Shown one piece after another: positions 29,268-38,661 of a stretch of DNA of 64,000 nucleotides; within the stretch, counting starts at the first letter, position 1; the number at the start of each line of letters is the position of its first letter. Source of the DNA: Yersinia aldovae ATCC 35236 (lineage in GTDB: Bacteria > Pseudomonadota > Gammaproteobacteria > Enterobacterales > Enterobacteriaceae). Location: contig NZ_ACCB01000002.1 of NCBI RefSeq assembly GCF_000173735.1, forward strand, positions 124,001 through 188,000, in the 5' to 3' direction. The notes under the pieces are model-generated. The model worked only from the letters and a program-made list of their open reading frames with translations. It did no database searches and was not told where the DNA came from. The position numbers were made by a program, and so were the translations under genes.

Positions 29268-31700
29268 AATAAAGTGAGATATTCTTGTATGTTTACAAGT
29301 GAATTCATTAATGATGTAAAGCTTAGCCCGATGGCAAGTATATTAGCGATAATAATAACGGCTTTAGGGATGCTCTCATCATTTTTAGTATTACTGCTTT
29401 ATTTAACGGATAGAAGTATTGAAAGTTACCACAATGACCACACACAGATATATCGCATAGAAACTCAGTTTAACTTACCAAACGGTGACGATGTAAAATC
29501 AGCACAAGTACCTTTTCCATTGATCCCAGCATTGCAGAATGCAAAGAACATTAAAGAGGTTATCTATGCACTACGTCTATTTACAGATTTACAAGTGAAT
29601 GACCAAACTCATAGCAAAGTAGAGATTTATGCCGTTAGTCCGAATTTCTTCAGTATCATTAATCCCTATAAACTGAGCAATGATCAACCTAATCTATATG
29701 AACCAAATATTTCTCAATATCGCCCCCATCTGACTCAGAATGAAATTATTATTACGCCAGAATTTAATCGTCAATATCTTCATCTGGATAATCCGGTCGG
29801 GCACGTTATCACCTTAGGGAACAAAGGCCAATTCGTCATTAAAGATATGGTTAGTTTGCATAAGGATAGCCGTTTTAAAACCAACGCCGTGATTGCATTT
29901 TCTCCCGAACTCATAGATGGCTATCATGATAAAAGGCATGATTGGTACGATATGCACGCTTATGCCTTTATTACAATGGAAGCAGGAATAAAACCCAATT
30001 CTGAACAATTGGATACACTCGTTACCCGTTACGCTCCCCAACTCCCTGGAGCACCATTTAGCCCCGAAGAATTCATTCAATTGTCTGCACGTAATATTAC
30101 CGATATCCATTACGATAATGGGTTACCTGATGAGATCAGCACAGTTATTGCAAAATCCTATTTATACAGCTTATATGCAGCCGGCATTTTTATATTTCTA
30201 ACAACCACTATGAACTTTTTTAATGTTAACAATGTAATAAATACCAATAAAAAAAATAGTTTCCAGATAAAAAAATCGCTCGGAGCCTCTCGTTATCAGC
30301 TATTGACTGAATCACTTTCCATCGCAATGTTACAAACTCTTTTTGTGCTCCTATTAACAATCCTCTTTCTGATTATTTTAATACAGCTATCTATAGACGT
30401 TAAAGAGTTAATTCTCATTCAAGATACTAAAACATTATTAATCTCTTTCTTTTTCACGTTAACTTCATTTTATACAGCAATACTACTTTCTCATTTAATA
30501 TACTTGAGTGTTACCGTCTTTCCCAATCAATCCTGCCATTATAATATATATAATCAACAGCCAGTGTCACGCTACCTACATCAAGGAGTATTATGCATAC
30601 AAATAACAACAACAGGAATAATGGTTTATTTGTGGGCAGGAATATTGACACAAAATAATTTCATGCAACATCATAATTTTGGTTATGAAAAAGACAATAT
30701 AGTGACATTTACGTTAAGTTCTGAATTAACTAATCTGGCATCGATGAATAGTTTACAAAATGAATTAAAAAACACTGCAAATATAGAGTCCATCGCACTC
30801 AGTAGCTGGCAACCCTTTGACATGTCGAGGACAAATACTTCAATATCTCATCTTAATCAACAAGAGAAAGATAAGTTAGTAACAGTAAACACGCTCAACG
30901 CCAATAAACACTTCCCTGACATTTGGGGAGTTAACGTATTAGCAGGACATGAGAATATGCTGATGCCCAGTGATGATAGTAACCTTGTCCACGCGGTAGC
31001 GACACAATCCTTTATGACTTTAATGGGACAATCATCCTATGATGAAACACTGAATAGCATATTCTATATTCAGGATAATGGATCTGAACGTAAAGTAAAA
31101 GTCCTTAGAGTTATCAATGATTTTTATCTTTCGAATATAAATAAAAACACCACGCCGCTATTAATATTTATTGAAAATAAGCATCAACGATATGCCGCGA
31201 TAAAATTACAACATAGACAAGATTTTGAGGAGGTTAAAAAAATACTTGAACGATACCGTGTTAATCCTATGCAGATACAAACCGTTAACCATTTACATAA
31301 AGAATATTTCAACACCCATAGGCTTATGCAAAAAACAGTTAATTTAGTTACCTTACTTTCAATCTCATTAATATTAACAAGCACAATGATCATCAGCGTA
31401 TCCGAAACAAAACGAATAGGTAAGACATTAAAAATAATGGAATCCATTGGCGGATCTATTTATACTCACATTATTTTCTTTATACAAAAAAACATTTCCC
31501 CGATTATTATTGCTGCTATAGCCTCATTCTCTATTGGTTTCTTTTTATTGCATCGATGGTTGGTTCAATACCATGCTGTGGATAATCTTTCATACGTCAA
31601 TGCCACTGCTATACTTTTTATTTTCATAATTAGCATAGTTGTCATTATGACTATTACGTTGATCTTTAATAAAGACAACATAAATACCAAAAAGAAATAA
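29247..31700 (+). CDS. darB: DarB, MacB/FtsX-type ABC transporter permease
   Basis: Protein of up to 817 residues with eight predicted membrane helices (about 30-53, 304-326, 357-380, 398-423, 448-467, 697-719, 740-767, 785-807). Two large periplasmic MacB-type domains lie at 54-303 and 468-696. This is a fused pair of FtsX/MacB permease halves, as used for exporting darobactin. Possible starts are ATG 29247 (inside the ERIC-like end), ATG 29259 and ATG 29289; none has a strong ribosome binding site, and 29289 gives the best N-terminus (MFTSEFINDV). It should export mature peptide with DarC and DarD, protecting the producer. AT-rich, like the rest of the cluster. Confidence 0.87.
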   Translation: MFEIMGINKVRYSCMFTSEFINDVKLSPMASILAIIITALGMLSSFLVLLLYLTDRSIESYHNDHTQIYRIETQFNLPNGDDVKSAQVPFPLIPALQNAKNIKEVIYALRLFTDLQVNDQTHSKVEIYAVSPNFFSIINPYKLSNDQPNLYEPNISQYRPHLTQNEIIITPEFNRQYLHLDNPVGHVITLGNKGQFVIKDMVSLHKDSRFKTNAVIAFSPELIDGYHDKRHDWYDMHAYAFITMEAGIKPNSEQLDTLVTRYAPQLPGAPFSPEEFIQLSARNITDIHYDNGLPDEISTVIAKSYLYSLYAAGIFIFLTTTMNFFNVNNVINTNKKNSFQIKKSLGASRYQLLTESLSIAMLQTLFVLLLTILFLIILIQLSIDVKELILIQDTKTLLISFFFTLTSFYTAILLSHLIYLSVTVFPNQSCHYNIYNQQPVSRYLHQGVLCIQITTTGIMVYLWAGILTQNNFMQHHNFGYEKDNIVTFTLSSELTNLASMNSLQNELKNTANIESIALSSWQPFDMSRTNTSISHLNQQEKDKLVTVNTLNANKHFPDIWGVNVLAGHENMLMPSDDSNLVHAVATQSFMTLMGQSSYDETLNSIFYIQDNGSERKVKVLRVINDFYLSNINKNTTPLLIFIENKHQRYAAIKLQHRQDFEEVKKILERYRVNPMQIQTVNHLHKEYFNTHRLMQKTVNLVTLLSISLILTSTMIISVSETKRIGKTLKIMESIGGSIYTHIIFFIQKNISPIIIAAIASFSIGFFLLHRWLVQYHAVDNLSYVNATAILFIFIISIVVIMTITLIFNKDNINTKKK

Positions 31701-31707
31701 TAAACAC

Positions 31708-32970
31708 ATGGATATAAAAATTGAAAAAAATGCGCATACAAACTTACGCATAAAATTAATTATTATAGGTGTATCCGTTATACTGATTGCTTGTTGTTTT
31801 TACATTTACTCTTTATTCACAAGCCAAAATACGTTATTAGTTGCGCGGGAAAACACTATTTTCATTACGGTTAAGCCTGAGGAATTTCAGGACGTATTAA
31901 TTACACGTGCCATTACGGTACCGAAGGAAAGCACGATTATATCAAGTGAACGTGGGGGGAAAGTCATTGAAATTGCCAAAAAAGCCTTTGAAACGGTTAA
32001 CAAAGGTGATGTTATCGTTCGTTTATCCAATTATGATTTCATGTTAGAAACAACCTCCAGAATGGCAGATATCACCGAACAAATAAATAATCTGCGTAAT
32101 ATGAAAATGCAATTGGAACAAGATAATAGGGATACCAAACTCAGCCTACAAGAAGCTCAATACCAGATCGAGGTAGTTAGCAAAAACCTTGCCAGGCATC
32201 AAGTCCTCGATACAAAATCGATGATTGCAAAATCAGAGTTAGAAAACCAAAAAGATATACTAAAAAATTGGAAAACTAAAAGTGAGATACTACTAGAACA
32301 TAATAACAAAAACCAAAAATCACTCCCTAAGCAATTAAATAATATTAATGACTCTATTTTATTACTTGAAAGAATGATGAAAATGATTGAAACCGGCATC
32401 GATCAATTAGTAATAACTGTACCTATTGACGGTTCTTTATCTGTTTTGGACATTGAGTTAGGCCAGCAAATAAAACCGGGTGAAAAAATAGCAGTCGTAG
32501 ATAATTTTAATTCATATTATTTCAATGTCTATTTGAGTGAATATTATTTGGACAAGATAAAACCACAAACTCGTGTTATTGCAAAAATAAATGGCCAGAA
32601 TATTGTACTGCTTATTGAATCGGTCTCCACCGTTATTGATAATGGCAAGTTTAAGGCAAAGCTGACACCGATTCAATTAAATAAAGTCCCGCTAAAAAGA
32701 GGTCAATCTATTGAAATAGAAATCTCATTACAAGATGAGAAAGAGAAGATATTATTAGTACCCAATGAAAGTATTATTTCAGATAAAGATGGGGGTAACT
32801 ACCTCTATGTCTACCAACAAAAACATAATCATGCAATTAAAACTAAAGTTGAAATTAAACGCCGCAACGCGGAAAAAACAGAAATAACAGCAGGGCTACA
32901 TTCAGGTCAGCGCATTATCATTCCTTCATATTCAAACAGTAACGAATATAATATAATTGAGTTTAAATAA
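31708..32970 (+). CDS. darC: DarC, HlyD/MacA-type membrane fusion protein
   Basis: Protein of 420 residues. One N-terminal membrane anchor (about residues 14-35) is followed by a periplasmic part with a biotinyl-lipoyl-like first half (SSERGGKVIEIAKKAFETVNKGDVIVRLSNYD), a coiled coil from about 110 to 225, and a second half with VPIDGSLSVLDIELGQQIKPGEKIAVV. It should bridge the DarB permease to an outer membrane channel such as TolC; no channel gene is in the cluster. It starts seven bases after darB, and the next gene starts directly after its stop. Confidence 0.9.
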   Translation: MDIKIEKNAHTNLRIKLIIIGVSVILIACCFYIYSLFTSQNTLLVARENTIFITVKPEEFQDVLITRAITVPKESTIISSERGGKVIEIAKKAFETVNKGDVIVRLSNYDFMLETTSRMADITEQINNLRNMKMQLEQDNRDTKLSLQEAQYQIEVVSKNLARHQVLDTKSMIAKSELENQKDILKNWKTKSEILLEHNNKNQKSLPKQLNNINDSILLLERMMKMIETGIDQLVITVPIDGSLSVLDIELGQQIKPGEKIAVVDNFNSYYFNVYLSEYYLDKIKPQTRVIAKINGQNIVLLIESVSTVIDNGKFKAKLTPIQLNKVPLKRGQSIEIEISLQDEKEKILLVPNESIISDKDGGNYLYVYQQKHNHAIKTKVEIKRRNAEKTEITAGLHSGQRIIIPSYSNSNEYNIIEFK

Positions 32971-32971
32971 T

Positions 32972-33631
32972 ATGCTAAACATACAAAATGCAGAAAAATC
33001 ATTCATAACAAAAACGATTAAAACACAGGTATTTAATCACCTGAACCTCGCTGTGGAGCAAGGTGAATTTGTATCTATTATGGGGCCATCAGGATCGGGT
33101 AAATCGACTCTGCTCAACATTATAGGCATGTTTGACTCACTTGATAGTGGCTCACTTACCTTAGCAGGAAAGGATGTCGTACCCTTAAGTTACTCACAAC
33201 GAATTATAGTAAGGCGTAAGTTGATAGGTTATATTTTTCAGTCCTTTAATCTTATTCCACATTTATCAATATTCGATAATATTGAGTTACCACTGAAGTA
33301 TCGTCATGTTGCAAAAAAAGAACGTATTGAACTCGTTAATCGGATTTTAAACCTTTTTGCTATCGAGAATCGTAGAGATCATAAACCAATGCAATTATCG
33401 GGTGGTCAGCAACAACGAGTCGCTATTGCCCGTGCCATGGTATCCAATCCAACATTATTGCTAGCTGATGAACCAACCGGTAATTTGGACAGTAAAAACA
33501 CCCGAAATGTACTTGAACAATTAAGCAGAATAAATCAGACCGGAACCACCATAATAATGGTTACACACTCAGATGAGGCCGCCACATATGGTAATAGAGT
33601 AATAACCATGAGAGATGGAAAATTAATTTAA
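32972..33631 (+). CDS. darD: DarD, LolD/MacB-type ABC transporter ATPase
   Basis: Protein of 219 residues from ATG 32972; an upstream TTG at 32957 would overlap darC and is less likely. Walker [10 protein letters not shown], the Q-loop in IFQSFNLIPHL, signature [15 protein letters not shown], and Walker B LLLADEPTGNLDSKN are all present, so it should be an active ATPase. It belongs to the LolD/MacB N-domain class that drives FtsX-type permeases, consistent with DarB. It lies two bases after darC and 15 before darE. Confidence 0.92.
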   Translation: MLNIQNAEKSFITKTIKTQVFNHLNLAVEQGEFVSIMGPSGSGKSTLLNIIGMFDSLDSGSLTLAGKDVVPLSYSQRIIVRRKLIGYIFQSFNLIPHLSIFDNIELPLKYRHVAKKERIELVNRILNLFAIENRRDHKPMQLSGGQQQRVAIARAMVSNPTLLLADEPTGNLDSKNTRNVLEQLSRINQTGTTIIMVTHSDEAATYGNRVITMRDGKLI

Positions 33632-33646
33632 AAATAGGAGCCTAAC

Positions 33647-34363
33647 ATGCGTGATATAATACCCATCGTAAACATAGATAGCGTTAATATTAGAGACATA
33701 AATATTAGAAAACTGGAGGAATTAACCTCGTGTGAATATAAAACATTATCGGCCTATCTCATCGGGAAGATTCCTGCCAGCCAATTATTGGATGGCGATG
33801 AGTTAACTCTATTCAATAAAGAGTTAACTCATCCAATGGAGGTAAAAGCAATAAATGCAGATAAACTCGTGATTGTCCTGAAGGCCACACGGTTATGCAA
33901 CCTTCGTTGTACCTATTGTCACTCTTGGGCCGAAGGCCCTAACCAAAGCATTTCATTCGATATACTAATACGTGCGGTACATAAAATCCTCTCCATTCCG
34001 AATGTAAATAGATTCGAGTTTGTATGGCATGGTGGAGAAGTGACATTGCTTAAGCCACTGTTTTTCAAAAAACTTATCTGGTTACAGCAGCAATTTAAAC
34101 GCCCTGAGAAATATATCACCAATACCATGCAGCCAAATATAGTGAATCTTTCTGAGGAGTGGTTAACCTTTATCAAGGGCATAGGAATGAACGTTGGGAT
34201 CAGTCTTGATGGCGTACCTGCGGTTAATGATAAGCGGCGAGTGGACTACCGGGGAAAAGGAACATCTGAACGGGTAGCCATGGGAATAAAAAACTACAGC
34301 ATTACAATATACTATACGGTGCACTTATCGTTGTCGATCGGGAAGTATATCAAACAGATATGA
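33647..34363 (+). CDS. darE: DarE N-terminal part, radical SAM domain (frame ends early)
   Basis: Open frame of 238 residues with a good AGGAG site. The radical SAM motif CNLRCTYC (about residues 85-92) and WHGGEVTLL, then NVGISLDGVPAVNDKRR, are typical of SPASM-type peptide maturases. After MGIK the frame departs: the real continuation (LQHYNILYGALIVVDREVYQTD) lies in the -1 frame from base 34295. The shift occurs at A AAA AAC (34288-34294). A joined product from 33647 to 34956 would be about 436 residues. It should form the ether and C-C bonds of the darobactin core. Whether the gene is dead, recoded or mis-sequenced cannot be decided here. Confidence 0.85.
   Translation: MRDIIPIVNIDSVNIRDINIRKLEELTSCEYKTLSAYLIGKIPASQLLDGDELTLFNKELTHPMEVKAINADKLVIVLKATRLCNLRCTYCHSWAEGPNQSISFDILIRAVHKILSIPNVNRFEFVWHGGEVTLLKPLFFKKLIWLQQQFKRPEKYITNTMQPNIVNLSEEWLTFIKGIGMNVGISLDGVPAVNDKRRVDYRGKGTSERVAMGIKNYSITIYYTVHLSLSIGKYIKQI
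34288..34294 (+). other. A AAA AAC heptamer at the darE frameshift point
   Basis: In the frame of the upstream ORF the codons are ATA AAA AAC, exactly the X XXY YYZ pattern of a -1 ribosomal slippery site. A -1 slip, or one extra A added by polymerase slippage in the six-A run, restores the frame into the SPASM half. No strong downstream hairpin or upstream Shine-Dalgarno stimulator is evident. Confidence 0.7.
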
Positions 34364-34956
34364 GAGAGATGTTGAATTACTTTATTTCAATAGATTTAAC
34401 TGGCATTGAATTTCTTAATATTGTTCCAGATAATCGTCTAGCTGCGGGTGAATATATTGGAAATAATTTTATCAGTTATGCTGAGTTCATCAAATTCCTA
34501 TCAGATTTATTTATTATTTGGTTCAAAGATTATCGTAGAAAAATACATATTACTATTTTCGAAGATTTCATCAAGGCATTAAAATATCCTAATGAAAAAC
34601 TCTCTGCCTGTTATTGGTCCGGCAATTGCTCACAAGAAATCATCACATTAGAACCTAATGGTGATATCTCTCCCTGTGACAAATATAGAGGTGACGCCAA
34701 TAGTATTTATGGTTCTATACTGAATATTGATTTAGCCGACCTGCTTGCTAACTCATCACATAATCAGCAGGCGGTAAGCGAAGAAATAGAGGCAACTAAA
34801 AAAATGCACTACTGTAAGTGGTTTTCTATCTGTCATGGCGGTTGCCCCCATGATCGGGTTATTAATCGCAGACATACCAAGGAATATAATGATACATGCT
34901 GTGGTACCGGGAAATTATTAGCTACCATTGAGGAGTATTTAGCAACCACCGGCTAA
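34360..34956 (+). CDS. darE: DarE C-terminal part, SPASM domain
   Basis: Frame of 198 residues starting at an internal ATG; coding sense in this frame goes back to about 34295. It holds the auxiliary-cluster cysteines of a SPASM domain: CYWSGNC, SPCDKYRG, HYCKWFSICHGGCPHD and TCCGTG. There is no ribosome binding site before the ATG, so it is unlikely to be a separate gene. It is the second half of the maturase begun at 33647. A stem-loop overlaps the stop codon and closes the cluster. Confidence 0.82.
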   Translation: MREMLNYFISIDLTGIEFLNIVPDNRLAAGEYIGNNFISYAEFIKFLSDLFIIWFKDYRRKIHITIFEDFIKALKYPNEKLSACYWSGNCSQEIITLEPNGDISPCDKYRGDANSIYGSILNIDLADLLANSSHNQQAVSEEIEATKKMHYCKWFSICHGGCPHDRVINRRHTKEYNDTCCGTGKLLATIEEYLATTG

Positions 34957-34980
34957 AGCCACATTGGTATATGGCTTTAG
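34953..34980. terminator. Stem-loop at the end of the dar cluster
   Basis: CTAAAGCCA (34953-34961) and TGGCTTTAG (34972-34980) pair perfectly around a ten-base loop and include the darE stop codon. No T-run follows on either strand, so it may work as a weak bidirectional terminator between darE and the convergent kgtP. Confidence 0.5.
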
Positions 34981-35000
34981 CAATTAATGTAGCTTTCGCG

Positions 35001-36329
35001 TTATAAATCAACCTCTTGCCCTTTGCGGTGCAAGCGCAATGAAACCAGGAAGGTGACGAAGCACATTGCGGAAACGTACCAAAAGAAGCTGTTTTCCATA
35101 TCAAAAGATTTGAGAGACAGTGCAACATATTCAGCGCTACCGCCAAACATGGCATTTGCTACCGCATAAGACAGACCAACCCCTAATGCCCTGACTTCCG
35201 GTGGGAACATTTCCGCTTTCAGTAACCCACCAATAGAAGTATAGAAGCTGAGAATAATCAGAGCGGTAACAATCAGCATAAAAGCGATATAAGGACTGGT
35301 TACCCCTTTCAACGCATGGAGAATCGGCACTGTCAGTAACATAGACAACAAACCGAAAGTCAGCATAGACGTTCGCCGGCTTATACGATCTGAGAGCGCA
35401 CCAAATAATGGCTGAATCAGCATGAAAATAAACAGCGCCGCAGTCATTACCAGGCTGGCTGTTTTCACATCCATTCCCGCCGTATTGACCAGATATTTTT
35501 GCATATAAGTGGTATAAGTATAAAAAGAGAGTGAACCGCCAGCAGTAAAACCTAGCACCATAATAAATGCACGACGATTCTTCCATAGCCCTTTCAGGCT
35601 GCCCGCATCTTTCTTATTGCGTGTTTTTTCATCTGACGTTTCATTCAGTGAACGGCGTAAATAGAGTGCAACTACTGCCAGTAATGCGCCGAGAACAAAG
35701 GGAATTCGCCAGCCCCAACTGTGAAGCACTTCAGATGACAGGGTTTGCTGAAGCAAAACTAATACCAGTAACGCCAGCAACTGGCCGCCAATCAAGGTGA
35801 CATACTGAAAAGAGGCATAAAACCCTTTGCGCCCTTTCACTGCCACTTCACTCATATAAGTCGCGCTGGTACCGTACTCACCACCAACAGATAATCCTTG
35901 GAATAAGCGGGCAACCAGTAGCAAAACCGGTGCCAGGCTGCCTATTGAAGCATAGGTTGGCAGGCAAGCAATCATCAGTGACCCGGCACACATCATATAG
36001 ACTGAAATTAACATGGATAACTTGCGACCATGCTTATCCGCAATATAACCAAACAGCCACCCACCAATAGGCCGCATCAGAAAGCCGGCAGCAAAAACCC
36101 CCGCGGTTTGCACTAATTGAGTCGTCGGATTATCGCTTGGGAAGAATAACGGAGCAAAATAGAGCGCGCAGAAAGAGTAAATATAGAAATCGAACCATTC
36201 AACTAAATTACCAGAAGAAGCCCCTACTATAGCTCGTATCCGTTGCCGGGTATCCGCACTCTCCGTCAGACGTACTGATGTCGCCTTACCCTTTGCCGCA
36301 GTAGTATCTAATGATGTTGTTTCAGTCAT
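35001..36329 (-). CDS. kgtP: Alpha-ketoglutarate permease (MFS)
   Basis: Protein of 442 residues (E. coli KgtP is 432). Long stretches match KgtP, such as [40 protein letters not shown] and [24 protein letters not shown]. Twelve membrane helices with the MFS loop motif [10 protein letters not shown]. It imports 2-oxoglutarate with protons across the inner membrane. The N-terminus is longer by about ten polar residues, with no better start. It converges on the dar cluster and forms the right boundary of that island. Confidence 0.94.
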   Translation of the reverse strand: MTETTSLDTTAAKGKATSVRLTESADTRQRIRAIVGASSGNLVEWFDFYIYSFCALYFAPLFFPSDNPTTQLVQTAGVFAAGFLMRPIGGWLFGYIADKHGRKLSMLISVYMMCAGSLMIACLPTYASIGSLAPVLLLVARLFQGLSVGGEYGTSATYMSEVAVKGRKGFYASFQYVTLIGGQLLALLVLVLLQQTLSSEVLHSWGWRIPFVLGALLAVVALYLRRSLNETSDEKTRNKKDAGSLKGLWKNRRAFIMVLGFTAGGSLSFYTYTTYMQKYLVNTAGMDVKTASLVMTAALFIFMLIQPLFGALSDRISRRTSMLTFGLLSMLLTVPILHALKGVTSPYIAFMLIVTALIILSFYTSIGGLLKAEMFPPEVRALGVGLSYAVANAMFGGSAEYVALSLKSFDMENSFFWYVSAMCFVTFLVSLRLHRKGQEVDL

Positions 36330-36662
36330 ATTGATGCGTCTGCCATATTATTAAACTTCCATGCTGATATGAGCTCAGAGCCAAGACATCGCAGACACCG
36401 AACTCTCATTTACATATTGCCTATTGCTAGATTGTTATATATTGGTGGCAATATCGTTTCAATGGGAGTTATAGACTGGGCAGTAGTTTAGGAATAACCT
36501 CAAATGAACCTGTGAGGCATAACAGATAAATATGTCGCCCTAACTGTTCAGTGAGAATATTTTTGTGAGAGCAATAGCAAAATTGATAATTAATAAATAA
36601 GACAACGATAGGTGACCTGCGTAACTATGCCACTGGCAACTTATCGCTGTACGCATTATAGA
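36330..36662. other. Intergenic region upstream of kgtP
   Basis: AT-rich stretch of 333 bases between kgtP and the DUF924 gene, both on the minus strand. It should carry the kgtP promoter. I see no ORF, strong hairpin, repeat or recognisable operator. Confidence 0.4.
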
Positions 36663-37202
36663 CTAAAAAGCAGAGCCAGGTTGCAACAGGAAAGCCTGCT
36701 CTTCCGCGCTAGAGACTCGCCCGAGAATAAGATTTCGGTGTGGATAACGGCCAAAGCGATCAATAATCGCTTTATGGCGTAATTCATAATCCAACTGAAT
36801 ATCATTACCTAATTCAGTATAGAGTTCTAACGCCTGTTGATGAATTAATGCCGATTCTGAGTGCATAAAAGGTAGGTAAAGAAAACCGCGCTGAGTATCC
36901 GATAATTGCCCCGCCTGCCCACGGCTGATGGCTTCCTGCGCTAATACCAGTGCCATCCCGTCACAGGAAAAAGAAGCCGGTAAATCGCGGAATAAATTAC
37001 GGCTGAATTGATCCAGAATCAATATCTCTGCCAGGCGCCCTTCAATATTTTGCCGCCAACTGGCTAACTCCCCTTTCGATGCAGCCTGCCAAACCGGGCC
37101 AAAACGCTGGCGCAGAAGGGTGTCAAAATCCTCATCTTTTTTGAACCACAACGTAGAGTCCATCTCACTAAACCAGAACTTCAGAATTGTTTGATAATCC
37201 AT
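36663..37202 (-). CDS. DUF924-family protein
   Basis: Protein of 179 residues with the DUF924 pattern: ILKFWFSEMDSTLWFKKDEDFD at the start, ILDQFSRNLFRD in the middle, and DRFGRYPHRNLILGR near the end. The family is all-helical and related to tetratricopeptide-like folds; its function is unknown. A GGGGG site precedes the ATG. It stands alone, divergent from moeA. Confidence 0.9.
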   Translation of the reverse strand: MDYQTILKFWFSEMDSTLWFKKDEDFDTLLRQRFGPVWQAASKGELASWRQNIEGRLAEILILDQFSRNLFRDLPASFSCDGMALVLAQEAISRGQAGQLSDTQRGFLYLPFMHSESALIHQQALELYTELGNDIQLDYELRHKAIIDRFGRYPHRNLILGRVSSAEEQAFLLQPGSAF

Positions 37203-37405
37203 GTCAGCCCCCTATTTTGTCTGAATAATGTTAATACCAATGCAAAAGGATAACACTTATCAAGATAACATCAGTCTGTGGCTGGTTTGGCACGCCCATC
37301 CATTCACCCACCAGGTAATCTCTGCCATAATGCCATACTTATTTGAATGACAGCCCCGCACCCACGACACCTTTTACTGCGGTGCCCCAGACCTCGGAGT
37401 CCAGC

Positions 37406-38641
37406 ATGGATCACTGTAATACCTCGGATTTACTCTCTCTGGAACAAGCACTGAGCAAAATGCTGTCACAGGTCACACCATTACAAGCAACCGAAGTGGT
37501 CGCATTAACGCAAGCTGCGAGCCGTATCACCGCCTGCGCAATTACCTCCCCGATTGCCGTGCCTCCTTTTGCTAACTCCGCGATGGATGGCTATGCTATT
37601 CGCTGTAATGAGCTTAGCAGTGGAATGCCATTACCGGTGGCGGGAAAAGCCTTTGCCGGTGCGCCGTTTAAAGATGCATGGCCAGCCAATAGCTGTATTC
37701 GAATAATGACCGGTGCTCCAATTCCTCCTGGGGCCGATGCCGTTATCATGCAAGAGCAAGCCGTTATTAGTGAGCAGGGTGTTACCTTTAATGGTAATGC
37801 GCGTATCGGGCAAAATATCCGGCTGGCAGGTGAGGATATCGAACAAAATGCAGCCGTTTTCCCCGCAGGCGTTAAATTAGGTGCCGCGCAACTCCCGCTG
37901 TTAGCATCATTGGGGATTGCTGAAGTCAGCGTATTCCGCGCTCTAAAAGTAGCCATTTTCTCAACCGGTGATGAGTTACAGCCGGTCGGTCAACCGCTAG
38001 CTGAGGGGCAGATTTACGACACTAATCGTTTTGCTGTCAGATTGATGCTGCAACAGTTAGGCTGCCAAATTATTGATTTAGGTGTTATCCATGATGATCA
38101 AGACGCACTGCGCCACGCTTTTCAGCAAGCAGATGCCACAGCAGACCTGGTCATCAGTAGCGGTGGTGTGTCAGTCGGTGAAGCGGATTACACCAAACAG
38201 ATGTTGGAAGAGCTAGGCGATATCGCTTTTTGGAAATTAGCCATCAAACCCGGTAAACCCTTTGCTTTTGGCAAACTGGATAATGCCTGGTTCTGTGGCT
38301 TACCGGGTAATCCGGTGTCTGCCGCGCTGACGTTCTATCAATTGGTGCAACCTCTGGTGGCAAAACTCTCAGGTCACTCACAATGGCAGCCACCGTTGCG
38401 CCTGAAAGCCAAAACCACCACCGCCTTGAAGAAATCGCCGGGACGTTTAGATTTTCAGCGCGGAATTTTCTCTACCACCCCACAAGGTGAATTGGAAGTA
38501 CGCACCACCGGCCATCAGGGTTCTCACGTATTTAGCTCATTTAGTCAGGGAAATTGTTTTATCGTCCTTGAACGTGAACGCGGTTCAGTCGCTGTTGGCG
38601 AACCGGTTGAAATAGAACTGTTTAATGGCTTATTGAGTTAA
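37406..38641 (+). CDS. moeA: Molybdopterin molybdenumtransferase MoeA
   Basis: Protein of 411 residues, the same length as E. coli MoeA. ATG 37406 is chosen over a TTG at 37343 because GGAG lies six bases upstream and the length fits. Family motifs: [47 protein letters not shown] and [13 protein letters not shown]. It inserts molybdate into adenylylated molybdopterin, giving the cofactor needed by FdhF in this same window. moeB follows 20 bases on. Confidence 0.95.
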   Translation: MDHCNTSDLLSLEQALSKMLSQVTPLQATEVVALTQAASRITACAITSPIAVPPFANSAMDGYAIRCNELSSGMPLPVAGKAFAGAPFKDAWPANSCIRIMTGAPIPPGADAVIMQEQAVISEQGVTFNGNARIGQNIRLAGEDIEQNAAVFPAGVKLGAAQLPLLASLGIAEVSVFRALKVAIFSTGDELQPVGQPLAEGQIYDTNRFAVRLMLQQLGCQIIDLGVIHDDQDALRHAFQQADATADLVISSGGVSVGEADYTKQMLEELGDIAFWKLAIKPGKPFAFGKLDNAWFCGLPGNPVSAALTFYQLVQPLVAKLSGHSQWQPPLRLKAKTTTALKKSPGRLDFQRGIFSTTPQGELEVRTTGHQGSHVFSSFSQGNCFIVLERERGSVAVGEPVEIELFNGLLS

Positions 38642-38661
38642 TAAATTGCTGGGAGACAGAT

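Noticed and set aside
33647-34956. Treating the two darE frames as two independent genes
   Set aside because: The second frame has no ribosome binding site, its sense continues upstream of the ATG to 34295, and together they make one normal radical SAM/SPASM enzyme.
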